From Acidobacteriaceae bacterium (GTDB taxonomy: Bacteria; Acidobacteriota; Terriglobia; Terriglobales; Acidobacteriaceae), in NCBI GenBank assembly GCA_003151335.1, contig PLXE01000036.1:62001-126000 (forward strand): a stretch of 64,000 bases of DNA, given 5' to 3'. A program made the position numbers and the translations under genes. Each line of letters opens with the position of its first letter. Positions within the stretch are counted from its first letter, which is position 1. The notes beneath the pieces are model-generated. The model was not told where the DNA came from. It saw nothing but the letters and a program-made list of their open reading frames with translations, and ran no database searches. Below are positions 25,986 to 35,584 of the stretch, one piece after another.

Positions 25986-27608
25986 CTATTTGTTGCTGCT
26001 TTTCGCTGCCGGCTGCGGCAATGCCATGCCGTGCAGCAATACCTCGCGCGCCTTCTCCGCGACCGTGCCATCGTAGCCTTCGAGGATCAGAAGATCGTTG
26101 CCCCGGATTTCCAGCGTCACTTTGCCCCCGTTGGTGTCGAATGTAATTGCAGGCTGGGCGCCAGTTACACTCATTCCGCTCTCCGATGCCGGCTGCTGCA
26201 AAACCGCCTTTTTGTAACGCTTGGGGAGATAATCGGCGTACATTTTGGCAAAATCCCGCGCTGCTTCGGGCGAGTCCCATCGCGAAAAGTACAGCATCGC
26301 GATCTGCCCCTTGGGCGTTGACCTGGCGCGGGCTGCAAAGTAGTAGCCGCCACGCCAATGCGGATAGTAGTTCGGGGGAGCCCCACCATACTGCTTAGCC
26401 AGCAGATAGATGTCGAACTCGCCCATCCCGCCAAAATCGAAGCGCTCATAGTCTGGCGCGACCAGTTTGTCGAGATCGGGAATCGCAAGTGCCGGCACAT
26501 TCTGCTTCTTCAGATAAGTCTCCGGCTGCATGATCTGGCGGGTGTCAATGGGCGGATTCTCCAGCATGCCCAGGTACGCCGCCTCCTTGCCGTTTTTTGC
26601 CAGCACGGCGCGCACAAACTCCATTCCAAACGTGTAGGGCATCAGCAACGATTCCCGCAGGAACATGGGAGCCGCGCCGAACACTGGTGAGTCCTTGTTG
26701 TCGGCCATGCTGCCGCGCATGACATCGACGATCTCCGGAGCGCTCAGAATGTTCTTGCCAATCGGGGCCAGCGTGTAATCGACTAGCACCACCATGGCCT
26801 GGCCTTCGGTGACGCACTGGCGCGCGGCCTGGGCTTCCTCCGCAACTTGTTCCTGCTGGTCCGGCTGTGGAGAGTTGTCTTTGGCGCCGGCCAACTCCCA
26901 TTTCTCGAGATTGATCTTCTGGTCTTGCAGGGCATGGGTAAGCTCGTGCGCCAGCACCGGCTTCTGAATGTCTGGCTGCACCCAGTCGAGGAGGTTGACG
27001 CTCTTCGACTTGGGATCGTAGTAGGCCGCCACCTGCTCGCCCAGCAGGCGCAAAAACTCCGTGTGCAGGTCGTAGCCCGGCGGAAGCAGTCCGAATTTCT
27101 CCAGCACCAGCCGCGATTGCTCCAGCCGCTGCGCATCCTTATCGTCCTTCATGCGCTTGTCAACGTAGCGCTCCACCGACTCCCGGGTGATGAGGTTGCG
27201 TTTGACTTTGTGTTGGATCGGCAGGCCGGTGTCGTGGCTGGCGAAGTCCAGGATTTCATCCACCGAGCGGAAGAGTTCCTTGGCCTGTGCCTTGGTGATG
27301 GGAGTCTGTGGCTCAGGGTGCTGGGCGGACGCCGGCGCGCTTCCCTGCTGCTGGTTCTGGACGGAAACGCCAGCTCCGGGAACCTGCGTCGCGCCGGATG
27401 GATTGGGTGGCTGCGAGGGAGTTTGAGTTGCTGGCTGCGAAGACGTCGCACTCTGGTTTGGCGATTGCGCTGGCGGGTTCGACTGCGACTGGCTGGGCGT
27501 GGCCTGGGCCCACGACAAGCCGAACAGCAGCAGCACAAGAAAGATTGCGGAGAAAGGCGAGGTCAGCAGTCGGAATGACTTAGTGCGCGGTAACCGGTTC
27601 TTGGGCAT
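25986..27608 (-). CDS. Secreted HExxH-motif protein with low-complexity N-terminus
   Basis: About 540 residues (ATG at 27608; ATG at 27626 also possible). A signal segment (FSAIFLVLLLFGLSWAQA) precedes about 80 residues rich in Gln, Ser, Pro and Ala. The folded part starts near residue 100 (PITKAQAKELFRSVDEILDF). KPVLAHELTHALQDQKINLE holds a zincin-type HELTH near residue 220, preceded by AAYYDPKSKSVNLLD, the kind of strand that precedes the active helix in metallopeptidases. A later EGQAMVVLVDY could supply the third, Glu ligand. The last 60 residues look like a separate beta domain. I infer a zinc peptidase; no family name is claimed. It is divergent from the M28 peptidase, with about 100 bases between them. 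Confidence 0.75.
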   Translation of the reverse strand: MPKNRLPRTKSFRLLTSPFSAIFLVLLLFGLSWAQATPSQSQSNPPAQSPNQSATSSQPATQTPSQPPNPSGATQVPGAGVSVQNQQQGSAPASAQHPEPQTPITKAQAKELFRSVDEILDFASHDTGLPIQHKVKRNLITRESVERYVDKRMKDDKDAQRLEQSRLVLEKFGLLPPGYDLHTEFLRLLGEQVAAYYDPKSKSVNLLDWVQPDIQKPVLAHELTHALQDQKINLEKWELAGAKDNSPQPDQQEQVAEEAQAARQCVTEGQAMVVLVDYTLAPIGKNILSAPEIVDVMRGSMADNKDSPVFGAAPMFLRESLLMPYTFGMEFVRAVLAKNGKEAAYLGMLENPPIDTRQIMQPETYLKKQNVPALAIPDLDKLVAPDYERFDFGGMGEFDIYLLAKQYGGAPPNYYPHWRGGYYFAARARSTPKGQIAMLYFSRWDSPEAARDFAKMYADYLPKRYKKAVLQQPASESGMSVTGAQPAITFDTNGGKVTLEIRGNDLLILEGYDGTVAEKAREVLLHGMALPQPAAKSSNK

Positions 27609-27711
27609 GGCAGAAGCTTTAAGCATACAGGGACATTGGAGTCCCGAGTAGCACGATCAAACCGCAAACGCTATGATCGAACCTCCGCCAGTTCTTCATG
27701 AGGAAGGTGCA

Positions 27712-29256
27712 ATGATTCGAATTCGCCGCCATTTGCTGGCCTATGTCGCAATACTCCTGTTCTGCAGCTCGTTGCTGGCGCAATCTGCAGAAGCAGTTCC
27801 GCAAGGACCCACACAAACCACTCCGCCAGCTACGGCAGAACGCAGCCAGCAGCAGCGTGACGCCTATCGTAAGGCCATGGAAGATGCCGACCAGAAGATC
27901 GCTGCTGAGGTAAGGGCCCACTCCGAGTTGATGAAGAACCTGGAGTATCTAACTACGCAAATTGGCCCACGCCTGACTGGATCGCCGCAGATGCAGGCGG
28001 CGAGTCAATGGACCCTCAAGCGCTTCCAGGATTATCACGTTGACGCGCATCTGGAGACGGCAGAGATTGCGCATGGCTGGACACGCGGCGCGGAAACCGC
28101 CGAGATCACCAGTCCCATCCAGCGCCGGATCGGCATTCATGCCCTGGGTTGGAGCAAAGCAACCGACGGCGAGATCACTGGCAACGTGATGGCGCTGAAC
28201 ATCACAAAACTCGCAGACCTTGGGCCTTACAAAGGCAAACTGAAAGGCGCTATCGTCCTCCTGCGGCCACCCGTCGACCTGTCGAAGCTGGATCCGAGTC
28301 CCGAAAACGCGTACGACGCAGTCATTCCCCCCGCGCGCGGTGTGCCGGAACCCAATGGCGGCTGGCGCGGCCGCCTGCAACTGATGAGGCAGGTCGCCGC
28401 CGAACAACCAGCGCTGATCCTGACGGACAGCGGTAAGCCCGACAGCTTGTTCAACATGGGCGGCGTATTTACCCGATACTCTGCCAGCGACGTGCCGATG
28501 GCTTTCCTCACGCACGAAGATTACGACCTCCTCTATCGCTTGCTTCAGGCTGGAGCGGTGACCATGAAGGCCAACCTGCAGGAAGCTTTTAGCGACAAGC
28601 CGGCGCCAGCTTCTATTACTGTCGCCGAGATCAAGGGCAGCGAGCATCCCGAGGAACGGGTCCTTGTCGGCGGACATCTGGATTCCTGGGACCTCGGCCA
28701 GGGCGCGCTCGATAACGGCACCGGCGCCATGGCCACGCTTGAGGCGGCGCGGGCGTTGCAAGCGTTGGGCTGGAAGCCGAAGCGCACCATCACCTTCATC
28801 CTCTTTACTGGGGAGGAACAGGGAGGGTTAGGCGCTGACACTTTCCTGAAGAACCATGCCGCAGAAATTCCTGCGATTGATGCCGTGCTCATCCACGACA
28901 CCGGTACGGGCAAGGTCTTCAGCATCTCGCTGGAAAATCTTTGGGAAACGGCGGGGCTGATGCGCGAAATCTACCTGCCGCTACAGGAGGTGTTCGATCT
29001 TCAGCCTCTCTCGACGCGCTACTTCGGCTCGTCGGACCACGTGCCCTTCTTGAACAAAGGTGTGCCCGCGTACTTTTGCGTGCAGCTACCCGCGCAATAC
29101 CGCGAAGCCCATCACAGCCAGACTGACACCTTCGACAAAGTGCTTCCCGACCAAATCAACCAGGGCGCAGCGCTTCTGGCGGCGTGGGCGTGGAATGTCT
29201 CCGAAATGCCGCAAGCGCTGCCGCATCATGCCGAGCCAGCCTCGCCAATGGATTGA
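27712..29256 (+). CDS. M28 family zinc aminopeptidase, exported
   Basis: 514 residues from the ATG at 27712, with GAGGAAGG upstream, starting a signal peptide (MIRIRRHLLAYVAILLFCSS, LLAQ). The first third includes a protease-associated-like insert. The catalytic domain has the M28 metal and catalytic residues in order: VLVGGHLDSWDLGQGALDNG (His, Asp, bridging Asp), ITFILFTGEEQGGLGADTFL (catalytic Glu and metal Glu), AVLIHDTGTGK (Asp ligand) and HHSQTDTFDKV (last His). It probably cleaves N-terminal residues or dipeptides in the periplasm. The QTD close is typical of glutamate carboxypeptidase-like M28 members. It shares its upstream region with the divergent HExxH protein, suggesting joint control. 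Confidence 0.9.
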   Translation: MIRIRRHLLAYVAILLFCSSLLAQSAEAVPQGPTQTTPPATAERSQQQRDAYRKAMEDADQKIAAEVRAHSELMKNLEYLTTQIGPRLTGSPQMQAASQWTLKRFQDYHVDAHLETAEIAHGWTRGAETAEITSPIQRRIGIHALGWSKATDGEITGNVMALNITKLADLGPYKGKLKGAIVLLRPPVDLSKLDPSPENAYDAVIPPARGVPEPNGGWRGRLQLMRQVAAEQPALILTDSGKPDSLFNMGGVFTRYSASDVPMAFLTHEDYDLLYRLLQAGAVTMKANLQEAFSDKPAPASITVAEIKGSEHPEERVLVGGHLDSWDLGQGALDNGTGAMATLEAARALQALGWKPKRTITFILFTGEEQGGLGADTFLKNHAAEIPAIDAVLIHDTGTGKVFSISLENLWETAGLMREIYLPLQEVFDLQPLSTRYFGSSDHVPFLNKGVPAYFCVQLPAQYREAHHSQTDTFDKVLPDQINQGAALLAAWAWNVSEMPQALPHHAEPASPMD

Positions 29257-29265
29257 ACGGCGGAT

Positions 29266-29292
29266 CACCACAGAGGCACAGAGACACAACAA
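29266..29292. repeat. ACCACAGAGGCACAGAGACAC repeat, single copy
   Basis: A short copy of the repeat whose inverse, CTCCGTGCCTCTGTGGT, clusters near 47318-47638 and also appears at about 31944-31970. It sits between the M28 peptidase and the TonB-like gene, whose stop codons face each other. Confidence 0.6.
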
Positions 29293-29316
29293 TGTTTTGC
29301 TAGTTGCTATTTGCTT

Positions 29317-31050
29317 CTACTGCAAATGCCGCATCCGGAACGGAATCTGCACTACGGCTTCGAGGGCAACGGGCTCGCCGTTCTTGGTGCCGGGACGGAA
29401 GCGCCAGTGCGACAGCGCGCGCATTGCGTTCGCATCCAGGCGAGAATCCAGGCTGTCGAGCACTTTGATACCGTCCACGGTCCCATCGGCGCGGATCACG
29501 GCATACAGCGTGACCGTGCCTTCCACGTGGTCGCGCAGCACCTCAGGCGGATAGGCGGGATCAACCTTGGTAGTGGCCACCGGCGCCGTGAGCCTACCAT
29601 CGCCGGTGCTTTCTTTCAGCTCGGCAAAGCGAATGATCCAACTTCCGGTTGCCGAGGTCAGGTTGGGCATATTCATGATCAGGGAATAATAGGGCTTTGC
29701 GCGGAATACCCGCTTCTCGATACTGGCGTCGGGGTTGTCTGACAATATGGGAGATGGGGCTGGAGGCCGCCGGTCATGGTAGCTGGGTAGCGACGGCTTC
29801 ATAGCAGCGGCGATTATGCGCTTGCGAGCTTCCATGTCGGGATTCGAAGCAGGCGGCTTGGCAGGGATTCCGGCGACGGCAGACGTAACGGCTCCCGGCG
29901 GAGGAGCTCCGACTGTAATGCCCGGAGGCAGACCGTTTCCGGCGCCCCGGCCCGTTCCGCCCCTCCCACTATTGCCGGTGCCGACCACGTTGGGCGTGCC
30001 CGGTGCGTCCGGCTTGCCGCCGGGCGAGGCGTGAAATTCTCCGCTGCGATTGCCGCTGGGCACCGTGATGGGCCCGCGCACATCAGCCGGACTCAGACCC
30101 AACGCGATCAACTGTCCCTGTCCCTGCGACGCGGGAAGGTCCTGCACGTTGGGAGATGGTGGAACGTTCGCCGCTCCGCTATCACCGACGCCGCTGGCCC
30201 GCTGTGCCGACACTGGCAGCTTGGGAGCCTCGACCTGCGGCTGCAGTTGCGCCATGTTCAGCTCTCCCTTTTGCAGCTTCAACTGGTCGGGAGACAACGG
30301 AGGCTCGACCACGGAAGGCTGTGGCAGGGTGGGAAGTTGCAGCTTCGATTTGAGTTGCGAAACGTCAGCGGTCGGCGCTACGACTTGCGGGTCAAACTGT
30401 GGGACCTTCAACTGCGAAACCGGACGCGCCGAGGCGGCTATCGGTTGCGCGGCGGGTACGGGTGTCCAGGCGACGATGTTGGGCAGCGCTACGTCATGAT
30501 TCAGTTTGACCTTGGGCGGCGTGACGATGGTCTGGTGATTGTTGTCCGCTTCCGGCGGGACGGAGAGGATCTCCTGCTTGGCCAGCTTGGGCGCGCCTTG
30601 GCGCGGCTTCATGGGCGCCTCGCTGGCGGTGTTGATGGGCGGCAGATACTCGCTTACCGGGTAGTACTCGACCTTGGTATTCTCAAACGGCGATTGCAGC
30701 TTGGGCGGGCGATTGAAAAACGGCAGCGTGCAGACCAGATAGACCACGATGATGAATGCGATGTGGCCGGCGTACGACTCGGCGAAGCGATAGGCATCGA
30801 TGCCGGTGCGGATGAAGTATCCCGGCCGCAGGGTGACAGGCTGTGCGGTGGTCTCCACCGGCGGCGGCTGGCGGCGCAGGAAAACGTCGCCGAGGTTGCG
30901 GAAGAAGACGCGATGCCACGGCTCCAGTTCGCACAAGAGTGCCAGTGGCCTGATGTCCCCGTCGGGCGGCGAGGTTACGCTCTCCGGGGTGGCAGGACCG
31001 CTCGCTGAAGGATCGCGCTGGGGCCCGGTTGCGGTACTGTGCGACATCAT
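29317..31050 (-). CDS. TonB-like energy-transducer protein
   Basis: 577 residues. A cytoplasmic N-terminus of about 94 residues, longer than in classical TonB, precedes one membrane helix (HIAFIIVVYLVCTLPFF, residues 96-112). About 370 residues rich in Pro, Gln, Ala and Gly follow, long enough to span the periplasm. The C-terminal 85 residues are a TonB_C domain: KVDPAYPPEVLRDHVEGTVT, LYAVIRADGTVDGIKVLDS and ALSHWRFRPGTKNGEPVALE. TonB proteins carry proton-motive energy from ExbB/ExbD to outer-membrane receptors; neither those genes nor a receptor is in this window. Many acidobacteria have several TonB-type proteins, so this may be a specialised one. Confidence 0.87.
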   Translation of the reverse strand: MMSHSTATGPQRDPSASGPATPESVTSPPDGDIRPLALLCELEPWHRVFFRNLGDVFLRRQPPPVETTAQPVTLRPGYFIRTGIDAYRFAESYAGHIAFIIVVYLVCTLPFFNRPPKLQSPFENTKVEYYPVSEYLPPINTASEAPMKPRQGAPKLAKQEILSVPPEADNNHQTIVTPPKVKLNHDVALPNIVAWTPVPAAQPIAASARPVSQLKVPQFDPQVVAPTADVSQLKSKLQLPTLPQPSVVEPPLSPDQLKLQKGELNMAQLQPQVEAPKLPVSAQRASGVGDSGAANVPPSPNVQDLPASQGQGQLIALGLSPADVRGPITVPSGNRSGEFHASPGGKPDAPGTPNVVGTGNSGRGGTGRGAGNGLPPGITVGAPPPGAVTSAVAGIPAKPPASNPDMEARKRIIAAAMKPSLPSYHDRRPPAPSPILSDNPDASIEKRVFRAKPYYSLIMNMPNLTSATGSWIIRFAELKESTGDGRLTAPVATTKVDPAYPPEVLRDHVEGTVTLYAVIRADGTVDGIKVLDSLDSRLDANAMRALSHWRFRPGTKNGEPVALEAVVQIPFRMRHLQ

Positions 31051-31075
31051 CCTCGACCGTGGAGCAAGTACTCGG

Positions 31076-31081
31076 ATTATA
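31076..31081 (-). promoter_or_regulatory. Possible -10 box for the TonB-like gene
   Basis: TATAAT on the minus strand in the context CTATAATCCGAG, 26 bases before the ATG at 31050. It shares the CTATAATC string with the boxes at 1688 and 36303. A convincing -35 is missing. Confidence 0.4.
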
Positions 31082-31180
31082 GCGGAAAACTGCGCCTGTG
31101 GCGGGGGTGATCAGCGATGCGAAGTTGCTCTTTCGCCAACCCGCGGCGGCGTGCAATGATGGATGACCACGGGAGCGAAC

Positions 31181-31681
31181 ATGATCCGTAGATATCTGGT
31201 GTTGGCGGCGTTGGTCGCGTCGCTTGTGACCTTGGCCCTGGCACCGCAGTCGGCAACGGCAGCATCGCCGGGCCAACAAACCGCGAAGCCCGCTTCCCCA
31301 GCGGACGATCCCTCCGGGATCTATTCTTTCTTGCGCGAGGGCGAGTTCGTGCAGTTTGCGGTAGAAGGTGGCAAGGTCTCCGGTTACGTTTCGCGATTCG
31401 GGGACTCCGACAGCGACAAGGGCCAGTTCATCGACCAGTTCTTCGACAAGGCCGCCCTAGTGGGCGACCGTTTGTCGTTCAATACCAAGACGGTGCACGG
31501 AGTCTGGTACGAGTTCATCGGCGTGATCACCATAACGCCGGGCAAGCAGCCCGGTCAGGAAGACTACCGCGTAATCAAGGGCACACTGACGCAACATGCA
31601 ACCGATGCCGGCAATCACGACAAAGCAACTCGGCGACAGGTGGAGTTCAAATCGTTCCCGCAGGACCTGAGCAAGCCGTAA
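31181..31681 (+). CDS. Secreted hypothetical protein
   Basis: 166 residues from the ATG at 31181, with GGGAG ten bases upstream. A signal peptide (MIRRYLVLAALVASLVTLAL, ending near ATAA) is followed by a short Pro/Ala linker and a beta-rich domain of about 120 residues: DPSGIYSFLREGEFVQFAVE, GYVSRFGDSDSDKGQFIDQF, LSFNTKTVHGVWYEFIGVIT and QVEFKSFPQ. The DSDSDKGQ loop is acidic and could bind a cation. No enzyme motif is visible. It is divergent from the TonB-like gene across about 130 bases and could be co-regulated with it. Confidence 0.72.
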   Translation: MIRRYLVLAALVASLVTLALAPQSATAASPGQQTAKPASPADDPSGIYSFLREGEFVQFAVEGGKVSGYVSRFGDSDSDKGQFIDQFFDKAALVGDRLSFNTKTVHGVWYEFIGVITITPGKQPGQEDYRVIKGTLTQHATDAGNHDKATRRQVEFKSFPQDLSKP

Positions 31682-31682
31682 A

Positions 31683-31710
31683 GCAGCTATCAGCTATCAG
31701 CCATCAGCAC
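31683..31710 (+). repeat. Heptad repeat (CAGCTAT type)
   Basis: GCAGCTATCAGCTATCAGCC and the next eight bases read as 7-base units (GCAGCTA TCAGCTA TCAGCCA TCAGCAC) directly after the stop codon of the secreted-protein gene. Confidence 0.75.
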
Positions 31711-31723
31711 ACCCATACGTGAT

Positions 31724-31856
31724 TGTCATCCTGAGAGTTTGTGATTTTTTGAATTTCCGCGTTTTTTTGGCATGTAAGTTGTCTGTTTTCAGCATCGGAT
31801 TTTGTGAAAAACCAAAAAATTCACAAGCTCTGAGCGAGTCCAAGGGTCCCTATCGC
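31724..31856 (+). repeat. TCATCCTGAG dispersed repeat, second interrupted copy
   Basis: TGTCATCCTGAG ends at 31735, and CTGAGCGAGTCCAAGGGTCC begins at 31830. Removing the 94 inserted bases plus one CTGAG restores a canonical copy of the repeat. Confidence 0.75.
31736..31829 (+). mobile_element. Miniature hairpin element, copy 2
   Basis: 94 bases, roughly 85% the same as the copy at 12083-12175, aligned end to end. Its ends are inverted: AGTTTGTGA on the left against AGCTTGTGA read from the right. The inner stem GTTTTCA / TGAAAAAC is kept. CTGAG occurs on both sides (31731-31735, 31830-31834). Both copies therefore entered the same site of the same repeat. Confidence 0.7.
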
Positions 31857-31875
31857 TACCACGAAACTTGGCTCA

Positions 31876-31926
31876 GCTATAGGGGTACTTCGACTCGCCC
31901 GCCGCGGCGGGCTCGCTCAGCATGAC
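31876..31926 (-). repeat. TCATCCTGAG-type repeat in opposite orientation
   Basis: On the minus strand it reads TGTCATGCTGAGCGAG, then the palindrome CCCGCCGCGGCGGG, then CGAGTCGAAGTACCCCTATAG. It faces the interrupted copy 20 bases away, so the two CCCCTAT ends converge. Confidence 0.7.
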
Positions 31927-31979
31927 ACCTCCAAATCAAACGATGTCCTCTGTGTCTCTGTGGTGAGTGTCTTCTTTCG

Positions 31980-32966
31980 CTAGACACCCTCCACTGTGCC
32001 GCTCTTCACGCTGCGGAATGCGGCGTCTAAGACCAACTGGTTGCGCAATCCCTCTTCGCCGGGGATGTCGAACTCGCGCCCCTCTTCGACGGCCGCAGCA
32101 AACGCATCCGCCTGCTCGGCGTACGCTTGCGCGTTCGAGACTTCCCTTCTCTCGATCACGTCGAATCCTCTGCGCAACTCCACCGTCGGGGGATGATCCA
32201 CGTTCAGTGTGTTCAGCGACGAAAGCACCCCAGTTTCTCCGGCCACTTCCAGATACGTTTGATACGGAGTGCGGGCCGATACTGAGACCGTCCCGAGCAT
32301 TCCAGTTTCGAATTGCAGTAGCGCAGTCGCCGAGGCTTCCACAACCCAATGCGAGTCGTGGTGGGCCAGCGCTGAAACCGAACGCACCTCCTGGCCAACA
32401 ATGAAACGCAGCGCATCTATGCAATGCACCCCTAAGTCGGCCAGTGGCCCTCCGGTGGCCAGACGAGCATCGTTGATCCAACTGCGCGCGCTGCTCAGCA
32501 TGGGAGCAAAGAAGTCGGCACGCGCCGCCACCGGCCGTCCGATTGAACCAGCGGCCACATGATCCCGGAACAATTTCACGCTCTCCTCAAAGCGCATCAC
32601 ATGCGCCACGCCGAGCATCACTTTTGCGGAACGCGCGGCCTCTACCATCTCTCGCGCCTGCTGCGGATTTATGGCCATCGGTTTCTCGCAGAGCACCGGC
32701 TTGCCATGCCGGACCGCCTCTAGCACGTCGTCGTGATGCAGTCCATCTGGACTGCAGACGAATACTGCATCGACCTGCGGACAGGCACAGAGTTCGGCCG
32801 TGGAAGCGAAAGCGTGTTCGATTTCAAATTGCCGCGCAGATTCCTTTGCCTGCTGCAGATCGCGACGCGACAACGCCGTGACCCGGCAGCGTTTCGCCTT
32901 GGCGAATCCCGGCATTAGGCGTTTCACCGCGTGCAGACCAAACCCGACAATGCCAAATCGAACCAT
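31980..32966 (-). CDS. Gfo/Idh/MocA family NAD(P)-dependent oxidoreductase
   Basis: 328 residues from the ATG at 32966 (MVRFGIVGFGLHAVKRLMPG); the frame opens six codons earlier. The Rossmann fold GxGxHA motif is at the N-terminus, followed by CPQVDAVFVCSPDGLHHDDV and the family signature VLCEKPMAINPQQAREMVEA with the catalytic-site Lys of EKP. RLATGGPLADLGVHCIDALR contains the usual D..H of the substrate site. These enzymes oxidise or epimerise sugars and inositols, or reduce biliverdin. The substrate is not evident and no sugar operon adjoins it. Confidence 0.88.
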   Translation of the reverse strand: MVRFGIVGFGLHAVKRLMPGFAKAKRCRVTALSRRDLQQAKESARQFEIEHAFASTAELCACPQVDAVFVCSPDGLHHDDVLEAVRHGKPVLCEKPMAINPQQAREMVEAARSAKVMLGVAHVMRFEESVKLFRDHVAAGSIGRPVAARADFFAPMLSSARSWINDARLATGGPLADLGVHCIDALRFIVGQEVRSVSALAHHDSHWVVEASATALLQFETGMLGTVSVSARTPYQTYLEVAGETGVLSSLNTLNVDHPPTVELRRGFDVIERREVSNAQAYAEQADAFAAAVEEGREFDIPGEEGLRNQLVLDAAFRSVKSGTVEGV

Positions 32967-33283
32967 TCGCTTGTCCTTTTGCATCGCGTAGTGATTTGTA
33001 AAATTTCTTACGCGGATAAACTACGCGCCACGACGGCCTTCTAATTGGAATGTCCACAAGTCTAAGCGTAAGGATTAGATATTGCATCGTGCGCAACCCT
33101 CGGGACAATAACAGAAATGTAATTCGACGCTATTCTGGCTATGCGGTAAATTGATAACTCTGTGGCAATGCTTTCCACAGGCGTACAAGCTCCCGCAGGG
33201 GATAGCGAGCCTCCCCGGGAGTGCATTGTGCTGTTCCGCAGCTAACCGGCGGCATTCACGACTGGTGACCAGGCAGGAAACGC
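32967..33283. other. 317-base divergent gap with no recognised feature
   Basis: Lies between the starts of the oxidoreductase and the alpha/beta hydrolase, so it should carry both promoters. An AT-rich patch near 32990-33010 (GTAAAATTTCTTAC) and another near 33106-33122 could be promoter regions. No inverted repeat stands out. Confidence 0.35.
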
Positions 33284-33930
<647 letters not shown>

Positions 33931-33943
<13 letters not shown>

Positions 33944-33965
33944 CAATGAGCAATTAGTTGTGAGT
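33931..33965 (+). repeat. Heptad repeat (GCAATTA type)
   Basis: GCAGTTA GCAATGA GCAATTA GTTGTGA run in 7-base phase from the end of the hydrolase gene into the gap before pepA, and supply that gene's stop codon. Confidence 0.65.
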
Positions 33966-33985
33966 GTTCGCACTCTGAAACCGCT

Positions 33986-35569
33986 CTAATTTTTCGATAG
34001 AGGGGCTGCTGCGAGATCGCGCACAAACTCCACGAGCGAGCGGACCGCAATTCCTGACGGCCCTTTGGCGATCCAGGGCTTGTTCTCCTCCATCCACGCG
34101 ACCCCCGCAATGTCGAGATGCAGCCACGGCGTGTCACCGACAAATTCCTTTAGGAACATGGCCGCCGTAACGGCCCCACCCCAACGGCCGCCGCTGTTGA
34201 CGATGTCCGCGATGTTGGACTTGATCATGTCGCGGTACTCTTCGTCCACCGGCAGCCGCCACATCTTCTCGCCCGATTTCTGTAGCGATTTGCTGAAGCG
34301 CTCGTAGAAGTCTTCGTCGTTGGCGAAAATGCCGGCATTGACCATGCCCAGCGCCACCACGCACGCGCCGGTTAGCGTAGCGGCGTCGATGAGGTGAGTG
34401 CAGCCTAGTTGGCGCGCGTAGTGCAAGCCGTCGGCCAATACCAAGCGCCCTTCGGCGTCGGTGTTGATGATCTCGATTGATTTTCCGGACATGGCGATCT
34501 GCACGTCGCCCGGCTTCTGCGCCTTGCCCGAAGGCATGTTCTCACTGGCGCAGACGATTCCAATCACGCGCAGGTTCGGCTTGAGCTGCGCAATGGCGCG
34601 CATCGCTCCGATCATGGCTGCGCCGCCGGCCATGTCGTATTTCATCTTCTCCATGCCGTCCGCCGGCTTGATGGAAATGCCGCCGCTGTCAAAGGTGATT
34701 CCCTTTCCAACCAGACCGAGGACCGGCTTCTCCGGGGCGCCCGCGGGTTCATGGCGCATAACGATCAGTCGCGGCTCCTCGTCGGAACCCTGCGACACGC
34801 TCCAGAACGCGCCCATCTTCAGCTCTTTGATTTTGTCGCCGCCGTAAATCTCGCACTTCAGCCCGGTCTCGTCGCACATCTTCTTGGCGCGCTCAGCGAG
34901 GATGGTGGGCGTCATGCGATTACTCGGCTCATTGACCAGATCGCGAGTAAAATTCTGCGCCTCGCCAATAATGCCTCCCTGCTCCATCGCGGACTGCAGC
35001 GCCTTCTGGTTCGCTGCTGCCGGAGCGACGATGACCATCTCGTCGATCTTCTGCTCCTTGCGATCGCTCTTGTAGTAGTCGGGGTCGAAGTTACCGACGA
35101 AGGCGCCTTCGACGATCGACTTCACGGCATCTCCCATGCCACCCCGCTGGAAAGCCAGCGTGCTCTGCGACGCTGGGTCGGCTTGTCCCATCCACGAACT
35201 TGGCGCGACGAAGGCGAAGCTCTTCAGATCCTTGGCCTTCAGGTTGCGCACGGCTGCCCCAGCCAGCTTGCGCAGCTCATACGAGGAAAAGTTCTTCGCC
35301 TTGCCGCCGCCGATCAGCATCAGGCGCTTCGCCTTCAGGCCAGACGGTTTGTGCAGCAAGGCGATCTCCAGCATCTTGCCAGTGACCTCGCCCGCCGCAA
35401 TGAGGTCGGCCGCCGCCTCGAGCACAGCCTTGTCATCGCTCTGGATCTGCGGCTTGTGTTTGTCAGATTTGTCGCCGTTGTTGTTTTCGGCGGCGACATC
35501 GAGCACCGGGACGACGAGGCATTCGGTTTCCAATTGCGAAGGTGGTGTGGTATGGAGAGTTGTTTTCAT
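33986..35569 (-). CDS. pepA: Leucyl aminopeptidase (M17)
   Basis: 527 residues. N-terminal regulatory macro-like domain up to about 180, then the M17 catalytic domain with two-zinc ligands: GLVGKGITFDSGGISIKPAD (Lys and Asp ligands), MKYDMAGGAAMIGAMRAIAQ and the family signature NTDAEGRLVLADGL with the catalytic Arg. WLHLDIAGVAWMEENKPWIA and GIAVRSLVEFV close it as usual. The protein removes N-terminal residues from peptides in the cytosol; some PepA proteins also bind DNA. Its length is normal. The gene follows smpB by 15 bases and is probably co-transcribed with it. Confidence 0.93.
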   Translation of the reverse strand: MKTTLHTTPPSQLETECLVVPVLDVAAENNNGDKSDKHKPQIQSDDKAVLEAAADLIAAGEVTGKMLEIALLHKPSGLKAKRLMLIGGGKAKNFSSYELRKLAGAAVRNLKAKDLKSFAFVAPSSWMGQADPASQSTLAFQRGGMGDAVKSIVEGAFVGNFDPDYYKSDRKEQKIDEMVIVAPAAANQKALQSAMEQGGIIGEAQNFTRDLVNEPSNRMTPTILAERAKKMCDETGLKCEIYGGDKIKELKMGAFWSVSQGSDEEPRLIVMRHEPAGAPEKPVLGLVGKGITFDSGGISIKPADGMEKMKYDMAGGAAMIGAMRAIAQLKPNLRVIGIVCASENMPSGKAQKPGDVQIAMSGKSIEIINTDAEGRLVLADGLHYARQLGCTHLIDAATLTGACVVALGMVNAGIFANDEDFYERFSKSLQKSGEKMWRLPVDEEYRDMIKSNIADIVNSGGRWGGAVTAAMFLKEFVGDTPWLHLDIAGVAWMEENKPWIAKGPSGIAVRSLVEFVRDLAAAPLSKN

Positions 35570-35584
35570 GATAAGTAGTCCGTT

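Noticed and set aside
31724..31926. Repeats resembling a CRISPR array
   Set aside because: Units are unequal, inverted relative to one another and without regular spacers; no cas gene is present.
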